Assembly (NCBI RefSeq): GCF_000311785.1
Contig: NZ_HE978537.1
Span: 185,788 to 249,787 of the forward strand
Origin: Brevibacillus massiliensis
GTDB lineage: Bacteria > Bacillota > Bacilli > Brevibacillales > Brevibacillaceae
Direction of reading: 5' to 3'
DNA: 64,000 nt
Part shown: piece after piece, positions 51,582-60,310 of the stretch
How positions within the stretch are numbered: the stretch's first letter is position 1
How the letters are laid out: the number at the start of each line of letters is the position of its first letter
The notes under the pieces: model-generated
Told to the model about the DNA's origin: nothing
The model's input: only the letters and a program-made list of their open reading frames with translations
The model's database searches: none
Made by a program: the position numbers and the translations under genes

Positions 51582-52838
51582 CTAAATAAACTCGCTAAAC
51601 CAATTCTTTACCCGCTCCATAAAATTGCCTGAATCCTTCTGCTTGGGAGCGGCAGGCTTCGCATTTGGCTTGACGGCAGCAGGCGCGCGGCCGCTCTTTC
51701 GTTCGACAAAAGAAGTGGCGTATTGAATCAACCCCACTCCGGTCGTGTAAGCGGGATCGCGGACTCCTATGTAATTGGGGATCGCGATGCGGACAGGAGC
51801 GTCCAATTCCTCTTTGGCCAGCTCCAGCATCCCCGGCATCGAAACGGTTCCGCCTGTCAATACATACCCGCCTGCGACGTCCTCGTGGAAGCCCATGCGG
51901 TACACTTCCTCTTCGATCAGCGCAAAAATTTCCACAGCGCGCGGCTCGATGATGTTGGCCAGATCCACCTGTGTGAACTGCTTTTCCACTTCGCTGCCAA
52001 TCCGGGTCACCTTGAACCGCTCTTCTTCGGATGCCTCGTCAACAAGCGCGCAGCCGTGCTTTACCTTGATCTTTTCGGCAACGTCTGTATGGGTTCTCAG
52101 CCCGAGGGCAATGTCGTTGGTGATGTGATCGCCGCCGATGCCGATGCAGGAAGTCGCGACCAGTTGTCCCTGCTCAAATACAGCGACAGTCGTGGAGCCT
52201 GCGCCGATGTCGACCAGGACCACGCCCAGGTTTTTGTCGTCTTTGGTCAAGGCGACCTGACTTGCTGCCAATGGCTGCAAAAAGATCCCGGCAACTCGCA
52301 GGTTGGCGCGCTCTACACAGCGTACAATGTTGTGTATGACCGTTTTGGAACCGGTCACAATCGTGCCTTCCATCTCCAAGCGGACGCCAATCATCCCGCG
52401 CGGGTCCTTAATGCTTCCCAGACCGTCAACGATAAACTCCTTGGGTACGACTTCGATTATTTCGCGGTCGGGCGGAAAAGCAACGACTTTTGCCGCTTGT
52501 ATCACCCGCTCGATATCTTCATCCCTTATCTCCCTGTCTTCACTGGAAACAGCTACGACACCTTGAGTTTCAAACAATTCGATATGGTTGCCGGTGATCC
52601 CGACAAACACGTTTTCGATTGAAACGCCTACCATGCGCTCGGCGTGATCGACGGCTTCCCGGATGGCATGCACGGTTTGGTCGATATCAACAATAGCCCC
52701 TTTTTTGATCCCTTCGGAGTAGGCTTGTCCTACACCGATGATGTTGATCGAGCCAGTCCCGATTTCGCCGATAATGACGCGAACCTTGGACGTCCCGATG
52801 TCTAAGCTGACAATAAGTTCGTTATGGTTACTCACCAA
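51582..52838 (-). CDS. ftsA: Cell-division protein FtsA
   Basis: The 418-residue actin-like protein tethers FtsZ to the membrane. ATP motifs are DIGTSKVRVI (~13), VDIGAGSTTVAVF (~205) and LTGGTVSMPGM (~335). The C-terminus ends with the amphipathic membrane helix FMERVKNWFSEFI. The start is a TTG at 52838 or the adjoining GTG at 52835, after GGAGGAGGTG. A sigma-H-like promoter lies upstream. Confidence 0.97.
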   Translation of the reverse strand: MVSNHNELIVSLDIGTSKVRVIIGEIGTGSINIIGVGQAYSEGIKKGAIVDIDQTVHAIREAVDHAERMVGVSIENVFVGITGNHIELFETQGVVAVSSEDREIRDEDIERVIQAAKVVAFPPDREIIEVVPKEFIVDGLGSIKDPRGMIGVRLEMEGTIVTGSKTVIHNIVRCVERANLRVAGIFLQPLAASQVALTKDDKNLGVVLVDIGAGSTTVAVFEQGQLVATSCIGIGGDHITNDIALGLRTHTDVAEKIKVKHGCALVDEASEEERFKVTRIGSEVEKQFTQVDLANIIEPRAVEIFALIEEEVYRMGFHEDVAGGYVLTGGTVSMPGMLELAKEELDAPVRIAIPNYIGVRDPAYTTGVGLIQYATSFVERKSGRAPAAVKPNAKPAAPKQKDSGNFMERVKNWFSEFI

Positions 52839-52893
52839 ACCAGTGACACCTCCTCCATCAAAACTTGACTATCTCTGCAACACCTGCATATTC

Positions 52894-52922
52894 TATTCCA
52901 CACAGGACAATCATTCCCTTTT
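52894..52922 (-). promoter_or_regulatory. Sigma-H-like promoter of ftsA-ftsZ
   Basis: On the minus strand AAAGGGAAT (52914-52922), 11 bases, then GTGGAATAG (52894-52902). Against RnAGGAWWW and RnnGAATWW each box has one mismatch. B. subtilis ftsAZ also has a sigma-H promoter used at sporulation onset. Confidence 0.55.
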
Positions 52923-52993
52923 TTCTCATGATGGTTTTTCAAAAAAAAGTACAATGTACCTAGATCTCTGGAAGGATTTGTCTGGACATCCGC

Positions 52994-53341
52994 CTAATCG
53001 CGCTGGCTCAGCCATTTGGAGAGGATAATCCGGCGGATGACAGCCAGGTTGTTAAACAGGCGCACGCCAAAGGCGACAATCGCAGCCAGATATAAATCTA
53101 TACCCAAAAACGCGCCAAGAAACGCCAGCCCGGCGGCGAGTGACGTGTTAAAAAAGAACCCGGAAATAAACACTCTCACGTTGAACATGCGCTCCAGGTA
53201 AGAGCGTATCCCTCCGAAAATCGTGTCAAGACCCGCAAGCAGGGCAATCGACAAGTAATTGCTGTACTCCTGCGGGATGCGCAAATCCAGCAAGAACCCA
53301 ACTGCAACGCCGATGATCAATCCTAGTACCGGAAGCCACAT
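52994..53341 (-). CDS. sbp: Small basic protein Sbp (DUF1290)
   Basis: The 115-residue membrane protein has three to four hydrophobic segments and the conserved LAGLDTIFGGIRSYLE, matching Sbp of the ylxX-sbp-ftsA block. Function is unknown. Its start comes five bases before the end of ylxX in the minus direction, and the site overlaps that gene. Confidence 0.92.
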   Translation of the reverse strand: MWLPVLGLIIGVAVGFLLDLRIPQEYSNYLSIALLAGLDTIFGGIRSYLERMFNVRVFISGFFFNTSLAAGLAFLGAFLGIDLYLAAIVAFGVRLFNNLAVIRRIILSKWLSQRD

Positions 53342-53345
53342 TGTT

Positions 53346-54098
53346 TTATGAATCTCCTTTTGCTTTCACTGGTTTCATATAGTGAATCGTCTGATTCCCC
53401 GTAAAAGGCGGCAGCGTCAAGGTATCCCGTTTTTCCAAAACGACCGTCTTGTTGGCCAGCTGGAACGTTTCTTCAATGCCGCTTAATTTCAGGCCCGATA
53501 CCAGCACCTCCGGGTCGCCCAGAGCGGCAATCTCGTAAGGCGGCCTGATCGTGTACGTGTTCACCTGAATGTACTGTCCGACATTGCGGATGGCGCTCGT
53601 GGCTACCAGCCGCTGACCGTTGATCGCCACAGCTTTTGCCCCGTTGACCAACAGCTCGTTGACCAGCCAGCGAAGGTCTTCGTCGATCAGCAAATCGGGG
53701 AGTGCCTCTGTCCCGGCAGGACTTCCGTCGTCCGTGCCAAGCGGTCCCGGCGGGAGCTTCATGTCCTCGATGCGCACCACCACGCCTGGGCCTTCCGCGC
53801 TTTCGAGGCCGGCGAGCTTGCGGGCGCGGGCCAGTTCTTCTTTCATGACCGAGATGCTCTCCCGCTCGTTTAAAGACGTGTCGTACTGATACAGCAGGTG
53901 CTCGAATTTGGAGATGTCGTTTAACAGGTTTTGATGCTTCTCTATTTCTTTTTGCAGGGAGATCCGAAGTTCATTCAAGCTGCGTGACTCCACCTTCTCC
54001 GGTTTGAGCGTACTCTGCAATTGAGTAGCCAGCATAACTCCAATAATAACACTAATAGCTGTCAGAATAAACGTAATTTTACGGTTTTGTCCCAGCAT
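53346..54098 (-). CDS. ylxX: DUF881-family protein YlxX
   Basis: The 250-residue protein has one N-terminal transmembrane helix (~8-25), a coiled coil (~35-95) and the DUF881 domain with GPGVVVRIED, WLVNELLVNGAKAVAINGQRL and the closing Tyr-x-x-Pro-like segment. It is the second of two tandem DUF881 genes. The role in division or sporulation is unclear. Confidence 0.9.
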   Translation of the reverse strand: MLGQNRKITFILTAISVIIGVMLATQLQSTLKPEKVESRSLNELRISLQKEIEKHQNLLNDISKFEHLLYQYDTSLNERESISVMKEELARARKLAGLESAEGPGVVVRIEDMKLPPGPLGTDDGSPAGTEALPDLLIDEDLRWLVNELLVNGAKAVAINGQRLVATSAIRNVGQYIQVNTYTIRPPYEIAALGDPEVLVSGLKLSGIEETFQLANKTVVLEKRDTLTLPPFTGNQTIHYMKPVKAKGDS

Positions 54099-54119
54099 TC
54101 CAAACGCTTCCTTATCCCC

Positions 54120-54833
54120 TTATGATGAGGTATTTTGGGTTTTGACGTCGCCCACCAGGGCTGGTATTTGCAGCAGGTCTTTTTTCGCGGTTTCGATCTG
54201 GACAAACCCTTGCAGGATGTCCATGACACCGCCGGGAAGATTCAAGGCGTTCTCCAAGGTAGCGGGATCGCCGATCGCGCTGATGACAAACGGCACGGAT
54301 GATTTGACGCCGTTGACGATGATCGTCGGCCCGACGCAGCGAATCGCCGAATTGCCCATGACCCGCTGGCCGTTGATGCTGATCGATTCCGCGCCGGCGG
54401 CCCGCAGTTCATTAACAACGAGGCGGACATCCTGCTCGTGTATGATGTACTTCGTCACGTCGCCGGAATTGGACGCATTGGGATTGTCCTTCATCGTCAC
54501 GACAATGCCCGGTCCCTCTACCGGAACCATCCCCGCCATCATCCGAGCCGCCTCCAATTCGTTCAGAATGGCCGCCGCTTCAGACTGGTGCTCCGCCATT
54601 TTCTCCTCTTCTTCCGCAACCTGGCGCTGAAGTTTCAACAAATCTTCCTCCAGTTGGCGGGTTTGCTTCTTCTCCGCCAGGATCCTCTCGTTCAGACTGA
54701 CCTCCTGCTGCCACTGCTGATCTCCTTGCCTCTCCATCGCCCGCAGCCTGGTCAATTCTATCGAACTCGCAATGAGAAAGCCTGTACAAATGGTCACAAA
54801 CGTTAAATAGACGTGAAATTTACGTACCCTCAT
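54120..54833 (-). CDS. ylxW: DUF881-family protein YlxW
   Basis: The ~237-residue protein has one N-terminal transmembrane helix, a coiled coil (~35-100) and DUF881 with VEGPGIVVTMKDN and LVVNELRAAGAESISINGQRV. It is a paralogue of ylxX next door. The ATG at 54833 overlaps the divIB stop (TAATG); an in-frame upstream extension lies inside divIB and is not credible. Confidence 0.9.
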   Translation of the reverse strand: MRVRKFHVYLTFVTICTGFLIASSIELTRLRAMERQGDQQWQQEVSLNERILAEKKQTRQLEEDLLKLQRQVAEEEEKMAEHQSEAAAILNELEAARMMAGMVPVEGPGIVVTMKDNPNASNSGDVTKYIIHEQDVRLVVNELRAAGAESISINGQRVMGNSAIRCVGPTIIVNGVKSSVPFVISAIGDPATLENALNLPGGVMDILQGFVQIETAKKDLLQIPALVGDVKTQNTSS

Positions 54834-55660
54834 TACCTTGCGGCTCCTTTTGTTTGTCTGGCTTGGTCCGATTGGTCCGTTTGTCCTTGCTGCCGGTCCC
54901 CGGATTCCTCTGTTTCCTTTGGAGCGGGGTACTCGCTGAACCAAGTAGCCTCCAGCATATGTATCACACCTTTTTTGCCTTCGGGTATATCGCTGGCAAT
55001 CGCCGGATAGTAAGCCATCCGCTCAGCCAGCTGGTAAATAACCGTTCTCACCTCGTTGCCGTCCCGCATGTACAGCGTCACCCGCTGTTTGTCGTACGGG
55101 GTCGGCGTCAGGGCGATCTCCGAGATTTCATTGCGGATCGACACCGGCAGTTTGGCCAGGGCAGCGGAGAGTTCCGGCAGGAGTTCGGGCGACGTCCAAT
55201 TGCGGACGAGGGGATCGTCTATCACATTCGCTTTCATTTTGTTATCGTCTAAACGAACCCCGTTTTCAAGCAGCGGCATGAAGTCTCCTTTGGCGTCGAC
55301 GAGAAACGCGACCCGTTTGTACTCGACGACGTCAAGTCTAATGACGCCGGGGAACTTGCGTGATACGGTGATCGTTTTGATTCCGGCAAGCTGCTTGACG
55401 TTTTCCTGCACGTCCTTTTGCCAAACGTTGAAAAACTGCATGCCAGGAGCGAGCCCAGAGGCAGCCGTGATTTCCTCCTTGGTGTACAGCACGTTTCCCG
55501 CAACCTCAATCACCGCCACCTTGCTGTACGAAGAGCGAAAAAACAGGACGGCCAACACGAGCAGAAAAAACAGCAGAAGCAAAAGCAGCACGCGCCGATT
55601 TCCCCTGCGCTTCGGTGCGATTCTCTTTACCTGCGGAATGCGTTCCTCATAAACCGCCAT
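54833..55660 (-). CDS. divIB: Cell-division protein DivIB/FtsQ
   Basis: The ~275-residue protein has a short basic cytoplasmic segment, one transmembrane helix (~27-45), the POTRA domain (VIEVAGNVLYTKEEI ~50-118) and a beta domain, as in FtsQ/DivIB. It is an extracytoplasmic divisome protein. The start at 55660 follows GGGAGGGGC; the 22 residues upstream in frame are not conserved. Confidence 0.94.
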   Translation of the reverse strand: MAVYEERIPQVKRIAPKRRGNRRVLLLLLLFFLLVLAVLFFRSSYSKVAVIEVAGNVLYTKEEITAASGLAPGMQFFNVWQKDVQENVKQLAGIKTITVSRKFPGVIRLDVVEYKRVAFLVDAKGDFMPLLENGVRLDDNKMKANVIDDPLVRNWTSPELLPELSAALAKLPVSIRNEISEIALTPTPYDKQRVTLYMRDGNEVRTVIYQLAERMAYYPAIASDIPEGKKGVIHMLEATWFSEYPAPKETEESGDRQQGQTDQSDQARQTKGAAR

Positions 55661-55754
55661 CTCTTGCCCCTCCCGTTGTACTTGCGGCAATTTGCTCTCA
55701 TTCCCAAAAGCATTGAAAAGCGGCATACCTCGATATGCCGCTTTACCTTCATCA

Positions 55755-57017
55755 TCAGCTTATACTAGTTGTACGCTGAATGTCAGCACCCAGTTGTTGG
55801 AGCTGCCACTCGAGCCGTTCGTATCCACGGTCAATGTGATGTACTTGCTCAATCGTGGTAACCCCCTCGGCGCCTAAGCCGGCTAATACGAGGGCTGCTC
55901 CTGCACGCAAGTCCGTCGCTTCCACCGCAGCACCGTACAATTTATTGACGCCACGAATGAATGCAGTACCCAAATCTACATAGATAGAAGCACCCATTCG
56001 CGTTAATTCATTGACGTGTTTGAATCTTCCTTCAAAAATGGTCTCCTTGATCATGCTTATTCCTCTGGCCTGCGCCAGAAAAACCATCATTTGGGCTTGT
56101 AGGTCGGTTGGAAAGCCGGGGAACGGTTGAGTAATGATCCGATCGATTGCACGCGGCCTGGTAGTGCTTTTAACTTCCATTATATCATGGTAGGTTTTGA
56201 TTTCAACACCACAGTTGCGGGCAATCTCGATTAATGCTGTCAAGTGTTCCGGCATGGTATTGGTCAGCTGAATATGGCCCTGCGCCACGCCAACCGCAAG
56301 CACGTGAGTGCCGGTGACAATCCGGTCGGGAATGATGCGATAGCTGACCGTCCGCAGGCGGGGAACACCCACGATCTCGATCGTATCCGAGCCGGCCCCG
56401 CGTACCCTCGCCCCCATCGCATTGAGGAAGCTTTGCAAATCGACAATCTCCGGCTCGCGGGCTGCGTTGCAAATCCGGGTCGTGCCCTTGGCCAAAACGG
56501 CAGCCATCATGAGATTTTCTGTTGCCCCTACACTGGGGAAAGAGAGAAAGATGTTGTTTCCACGAAGCTGTTTTGTACGAAAAGTGGTATACCCATCAAC
56601 CTCTTCAATTTTCGCGCCAAGCGCTGTTAACCCGGAAAGGTGTAGATCAATCCGCCGCTCCCCGATGACGCAGCCACCGGGGCGGGAAATGGTCACTTCA
56701 CCAAACCGCGAAAGGAGTGGCCCCATCAAGAAAATCGAAGAGCGCATCAACCCCATCAGATCATCCGGAACATGCGTGACAGAAATGGAAGTCGTATCCA
56801 CACTGACACATCCGTCTACATGGCTGGCTTTCGCACCGAGGGCTGTCAATATTTGTAACATTACATCAATATCTTTTAAATGCGGGACGTCGTAGATGTG
56901 AAATTGCCCCTCCCCAAGTACAGTGGCTGCCAGTATGGGAAGGGCCGCATTTTTAGCACCTTGAATGCGAAGCGATCCGGACAGAGGTCTTCCACCTTCG
57001 ATAGTAAAAGTTTCCAA
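55755..57017 (-). CDS. murA: UDP-N-acetylglucosamine 1-carboxyvinyltransferase
   Basis: The 420-residue enzyme transfers enolpyruvate to UDP-GlcNAc, the first committed step of peptidoglycan synthesis. The fosfomycin-target cysteine is at 116 (RPGGCVIGER), and IQGAKNAALPILAA starts the enzyme fold. The start is a TTG after GGAGGTGAAAG. It lies between murB and divIB. Confidence 0.97.
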   Translation of the reverse strand: METFTIEGGRPLSGSLRIQGAKNAALPILAATVLGEGQFHIYDVPHLKDIDVMLQILTALGAKASHVDGCVSVDTTSISVTHVPDDLMGLMRSSIFLMGPLLSRFGEVTISRPGGCVIGERRIDLHLSGLTALGAKIEEVDGYTTFRTKQLRGNNIFLSFPSVGATENLMMAAVLAKGTTRICNAAREPEIVDLQSFLNAMGARVRGAGSDTIEIVGVPRLRTVSYRIIPDRIVTGTHVLAVGVAQGHIQLTNTMPEHLTALIEIARNCGVEIKTYHDIMEVKSTTRPRAIDRIITQPFPGFPTDLQAQMMVFLAQARGISMIKETIFEGRFKHVNELTRMGASIYVDLGTAFIRGVNKLYGAAVEATDLRAGAALVLAGLGAEGVTTIEQVHHIDRGYERLEWQLQQLGADIQRTTSIS

Positions 57018-57032
57018 ACTTTCACCTCCGTG

Positions 57033-57938
57033 TTACCCCTCGCCCACCACCAGTACTTCCGGATGCAAGTCGATGCCATCTCTCTCTTTAATCGTTTTTC
57101 TGACATGCTCCATCAGGGTGAGGACGTCGGTAGCCAAGGCACCCCCACGATTGACGATGAAATTGGCGTGAATCTCCGAGATTTGTGCTCTTCCGTAACT
57201 GAATCCCTTCAGGCCTGCCGCTTCGATCAACCGACCGGCGTGATCTCCGGGGGGATTGCGAAATACACTTCCTGCGCAGGGCATCGTCAAAGGCTGTGTC
57301 TGACGGCGGCGATTCTTGTAGGAAGCCAAAGTAGCGGCTATCTTTTTGCGATCACCTGTACGCAGTTGGAATACCGCCTCGAGCACGACGCCTTTCTTTG
57401 CCTGCAACAGCGACGTGCGATAACTAAACTCCATTTCCTCGTTAGTCAACACCTTCGTTTCGCCGTCTTCAAAGAGGACTTCGGCTTCTTTAAGAATACG
57501 TGAAAGATCTGATCCATGGGCCCCTGCATTCATGTACACGGCTCCGCCAACCGTACCTGGAATCCCGCCGGCAAACTCCAATCCTGTCAACCCCATTTTG
57601 CCCGTCTCAACCGTCAAGCGAACCATGGAATATCCGGCACCAACACGCACCTCTTCACCCTTAAACTCACAGTGACTTAAGCCCTCAGTCACTTTGAACA
57701 CGACTCCGCGAATCCCTCCATCCCTCACTAGAAGGTTGGAGCCGCGTCCAATTACACTCCACGGGAGGCCGTGACGATTGACAATCTGTACTGCTGCAAT
57801 GATGGACGCTTTGTCTTTCGGCTGGATTAACAAGTCTGCCGGACCGCCGATTCGCCAAGTCGTATGGTTGGCAAGAGGTTCATTGACTAACACTTTACCA
57901 ACATCGGCTCGTATCAACTCTTCTGCAATCTCTTTCAT
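57033..57938 (-). CDS. murB: UDP-N-acetylmuramate dehydrogenase
   Basis: The 301-residue FAD enzyme reduces the MurA product to UDP-MurNAc. It is type II: TTWRIGGPADLLIQP, VIGRGSNLLVRDGG, the FAD/active-site GIPGTVGGAVYMNAGAHG and CAGSVFRNP with the catalytic Ser. The ATG at 57938 has AGGAGG upstream. Confidence 0.97.
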   Translation of the reverse strand: MKEIAEELIRADVGKVLVNEPLANHTTWRIGGPADLLIQPKDKASIIAAVQIVNRHGLPWSVIGRGSNLLVRDGGIRGVVFKVTEGLSHCEFKGEEVRVGAGYSMVRLTVETGKMGLTGLEFAGGIPGTVGGAVYMNAGAHGSDLSRILKEAEVLFEDGETKVLTNEEMEFSYRTSLLQAKKGVVLEAVFQLRTGDRKKIAATLASYKNRRRQTQPLTMPCAGSVFRNPPGDHAGRLIEAAGLKGFSYGRAQISEIHANFIVNRGGALATDVLTLMEHVRKTIKERDGIDLHPEVLVVGEG

Positions 57939-58034
57939 CTTCGAACCTCCTGACACAAATGCTAGGTAGGAACCTGAGTCTTATCACGTGTTTGCTTCAT
58001 ACTATGCGGCCGCCTACAACGGCGTGACAGACGC

Positions 58035-59141
58035 CTAGCGGCCGGGAGCGCACAGGTTTCTGAGCAGGCGGCTGATGTCGCGGGCGGCGTCCGGCTTCCC
58101 GAGCGAGAGCGAGCTTGCGTGCATCGTCTGCCAGCGCTCATCGCTTAGCAAAATGGCGGCCAGCGCCTGCTCCAGCGTCTTCCCTGAAAGTTCACTCTCC
58201 AGGAGGACAGCAGCTGCACCCGATCGTTCCAGACCCCGGGCATTCTTCTCCTGATGGTTGTTTGTCACATACGGAGATGGTATCAAAATGGCGGGGATGC
58301 CGAGCGCTGTCAATTCGGCCAGCGTCGATGCACCTGCACGTCCAACGATCACATGGGTTGCCGCCAAGACATCCGGCATGTTGTGTATAAACGGCAGCAC
58401 TGACACATTGCCAGGCAGCTCCCCTCTTTCCCTTACAGCCGCGGAAATACGGTCATAATGGACCTCTCCGGTAACGTATACAAAATGATAACCAGTATAT
58501 GTCGACAGGACGGGGATAAGTTCTAGGGTAGCATCATTAATAGCTTTCGCCCCCCGGCTTCCGCCGACGATCAGGACAATGCGCTTCCCATCCGGCACTC
58601 CGAGAGATTTCCGGCCCGCCTGCGGGTTGCCGTGAAGCACTTCAGTCGCGCAAGGATTGCCCGTAAAGACGGCCTTTTCCCGCGGAAAAGAGTCCAGCGA
58701 GTCCGCAAACGAGACGGCTACCTTGTCCGAAAAACGGGCCAAAAAGCTGTTCGTCAAACCGGGAACGGCATTTTGCTCGTGAATCAGCGTCGGAATGCCG
58801 AGGCGGGCTGCCGCATAGACGACCGGCCCGCAGACGTAGCCGCCTGTTCCAACCACGACATCGGGCTTCCACTCGCGCAGGATCTCTTTGGACCGCCCCA
58901 CCGCGCGAACGAATTTCCACGCTGTCCGCAGGTTTTCCCACGTCAGCTTCCGCTTGAGCCCGGCGATGTCGATCGCTTCAAACGGGATGCCCTGCCTCGG
59001 CACCAGTTTGGCTTCGAGGCCGGTGCCCGAACCGATATACAAAAAGCTAGCCTGCGGTTCCTGACGCAAAATTTCTTTTGCTACCGCAAGCGCTGGATAA
59101 ATGTGTCCGCCTGTACCTCCACCGGTCAGGACGACGCGCAT
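58035..59141 (-). CDS. murG: Undecaprenyl-PP-MurNAc-pentapeptide GlcNAc transferase
   Basis: The ~368-residue glycosyltransferase makes lipid II at the inner face of the membrane. Visible are GGGTGGHIYPALA (~7), VVGTGGYVCGP, HEQNAVPG and VIVGRAGASTLAEL with PSPYVTNNHQEKNA. AGGTGATG precedes the ATG; it is ~30 bases after spoVE. Confidence 0.97.
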   Translation of the reverse strand: MRVVLTGGGTGGHIYPALAVAKEILRQEPQASFLYIGSGTGLEAKLVPRQGIPFEAIDIAGLKRKLTWENLRTAWKFVRAVGRSKEILREWKPDVVVGTGGYVCGPVVYAAARLGIPTLIHEQNAVPGLTNSFLARFSDKVAVSFADSLDSFPREKAVFTGNPCATEVLHGNPQAGRKSLGVPDGKRIVLIVGGSRGAKAINDATLELIPVLSTYTGYHFVYVTGEVHYDRISAAVRERGELPGNVSVLPFIHNMPDVLAATHVIVGRAGASTLAELTALGIPAILIPSPYVTNNHQEKNARGLERSGAAAVLLESELSGKTLEQALAAILLSDERWQTMHASSLSLGKPDAARDISRLLRNLCAPGR

Positions 59142-59170
59142 ATTCATCACCTATTTTCCAAACTTCCGAA

Positions 59171-60262
59171 TTAGCGAGAGAAGCGCGAGATGTTGAGCAG
59201 CACCCCCATCCCAGTCAGCACCAACGTCAGGGACGACCCCCCGTAGCTGAGAAACGGCAGCGTGATTCCGGTTACCGGGAACATGCCGGTCACGACCCCG
59301 ACGTTGATGATCACTTGTACGGCGATGGTGCCGATAATTCCCAGCGCCAAAAGGTTGCCGAACAGATCAGGGGCGGTGATCGCTACCCGCATGCCGCGCC
59401 ACAACAAGAGCAGGAAGAGCAGGAGGACGAAGGTCCCTCCGATAAACCCCAACTCTTCGGCAATAATCGAAAAGATAAAGTCGTTATACGGTTCCGGCAG
59501 GTAGGCAAACTTCTGCCGGCTTTGGCCCAAGCCGAGTCCGAAGAGTCCGCCGGGACCGATCGCGTAGAGCGATTGGATGATCTGATAGCCGGCGCCGCGC
59601 GGATCGCTCCACGGGTCGATGAAGGCGGTAATCCGGTCCATGCGGTAAGGAGCGGAGATAACCAGCCCGGCGAATCCGACCAACCCGAGGAAGGCAAAAA
59701 AGAGGTAGTGGCTGATCCGCGCACCGGCGGCAAAAATCATCAGGATCGCAGCCCCCATCAAAACCGTTCCGGTCCCCAGGTCGGGCTGCAGCATGATCAG
59801 GCCAAAGCAGACCACCGGGATGGCCAGGGCGGGCATCAACCCTTTGCGAAACAGCACGATCTCCTTCTGACGGTCAGAGAGCCACCTGGCGAGAAAGGCG
59901 ACCACGCCAAATTTGGCAAACTCCCCCGGCTGAATGCCGAACGAACCGATGCCAAGCCAGCTTTTGGAGCCGTTCACCTCGATCCCGACCAGCAAAACCA
60001 CCACCAAGAGCCCGATGCTGGCCATGTACCCGACCTTCGCCCATTTCTTCCAGACCCAGTAATCGATGTTCATCATGATGTACATCGCAGTAATCCCGAG
60101 CAGGGCGAAGATTATCTGACGCTTGACAAAATAGTAAGGGTCGTGCAAGATGTTCTCCGCGAAAACCGCACTGGCGCTGTATACCATCACGATGCCGATT
60201 CCGAGCAGGCAGAGCGTTGCAAAGAGAATTACGAAGTCAGGAGCAGTACGTACCTTCGTCAT
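59171..60262 (-). CDS. spoVE: SEDS-family FtsW/SpoVE
   Basis: The 363-residue membrane protein has about ten helices and the SEDS motifs NGSKSWLGIGSFGIQPGEFAK, LQPDLGTG and PFLSYGGSSL. SEDS proteins polymerise lipid II. The position between murD and murG is that of spoVE in B. subtilis; whether it serves vegetative septation or cortex synthesis cannot be told here. AAGGATGG precedes the ATG. Confidence 0.93.
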   Translation of the reverse strand: MTKVRTAPDFVILFATLCLLGIGIVMVYSASAVFAENILHDPYYFVKRQIIFALLGITAMYIMMNIDYWVWKKWAKVGYMASIGLLVVVLLVGIEVNGSKSWLGIGSFGIQPGEFAKFGVVAFLARWLSDRQKEIVLFRKGLMPALAIPVVCFGLIMLQPDLGTGTVLMGAAILMIFAAGARISHYLFFAFLGLVGFAGLVISAPYRMDRITAFIDPWSDPRGAGYQIIQSLYAIGPGGLFGLGLGQSRQKFAYLPEPYNDFIFSIIAEELGFIGGTFVLLLFLLLLWRGMRVAITAPDLFGNLLALGIIGTIAVQVIINVGVVTGMFPVTGITLPFLSYGGSSLTLVLTGMGVLLNISRFSR

Positions 60263-60310
60263 TGCAAGCCATCCTTTCTTGCACCGCCCCGACTTGGCGA
60301 AGGGACGGAC

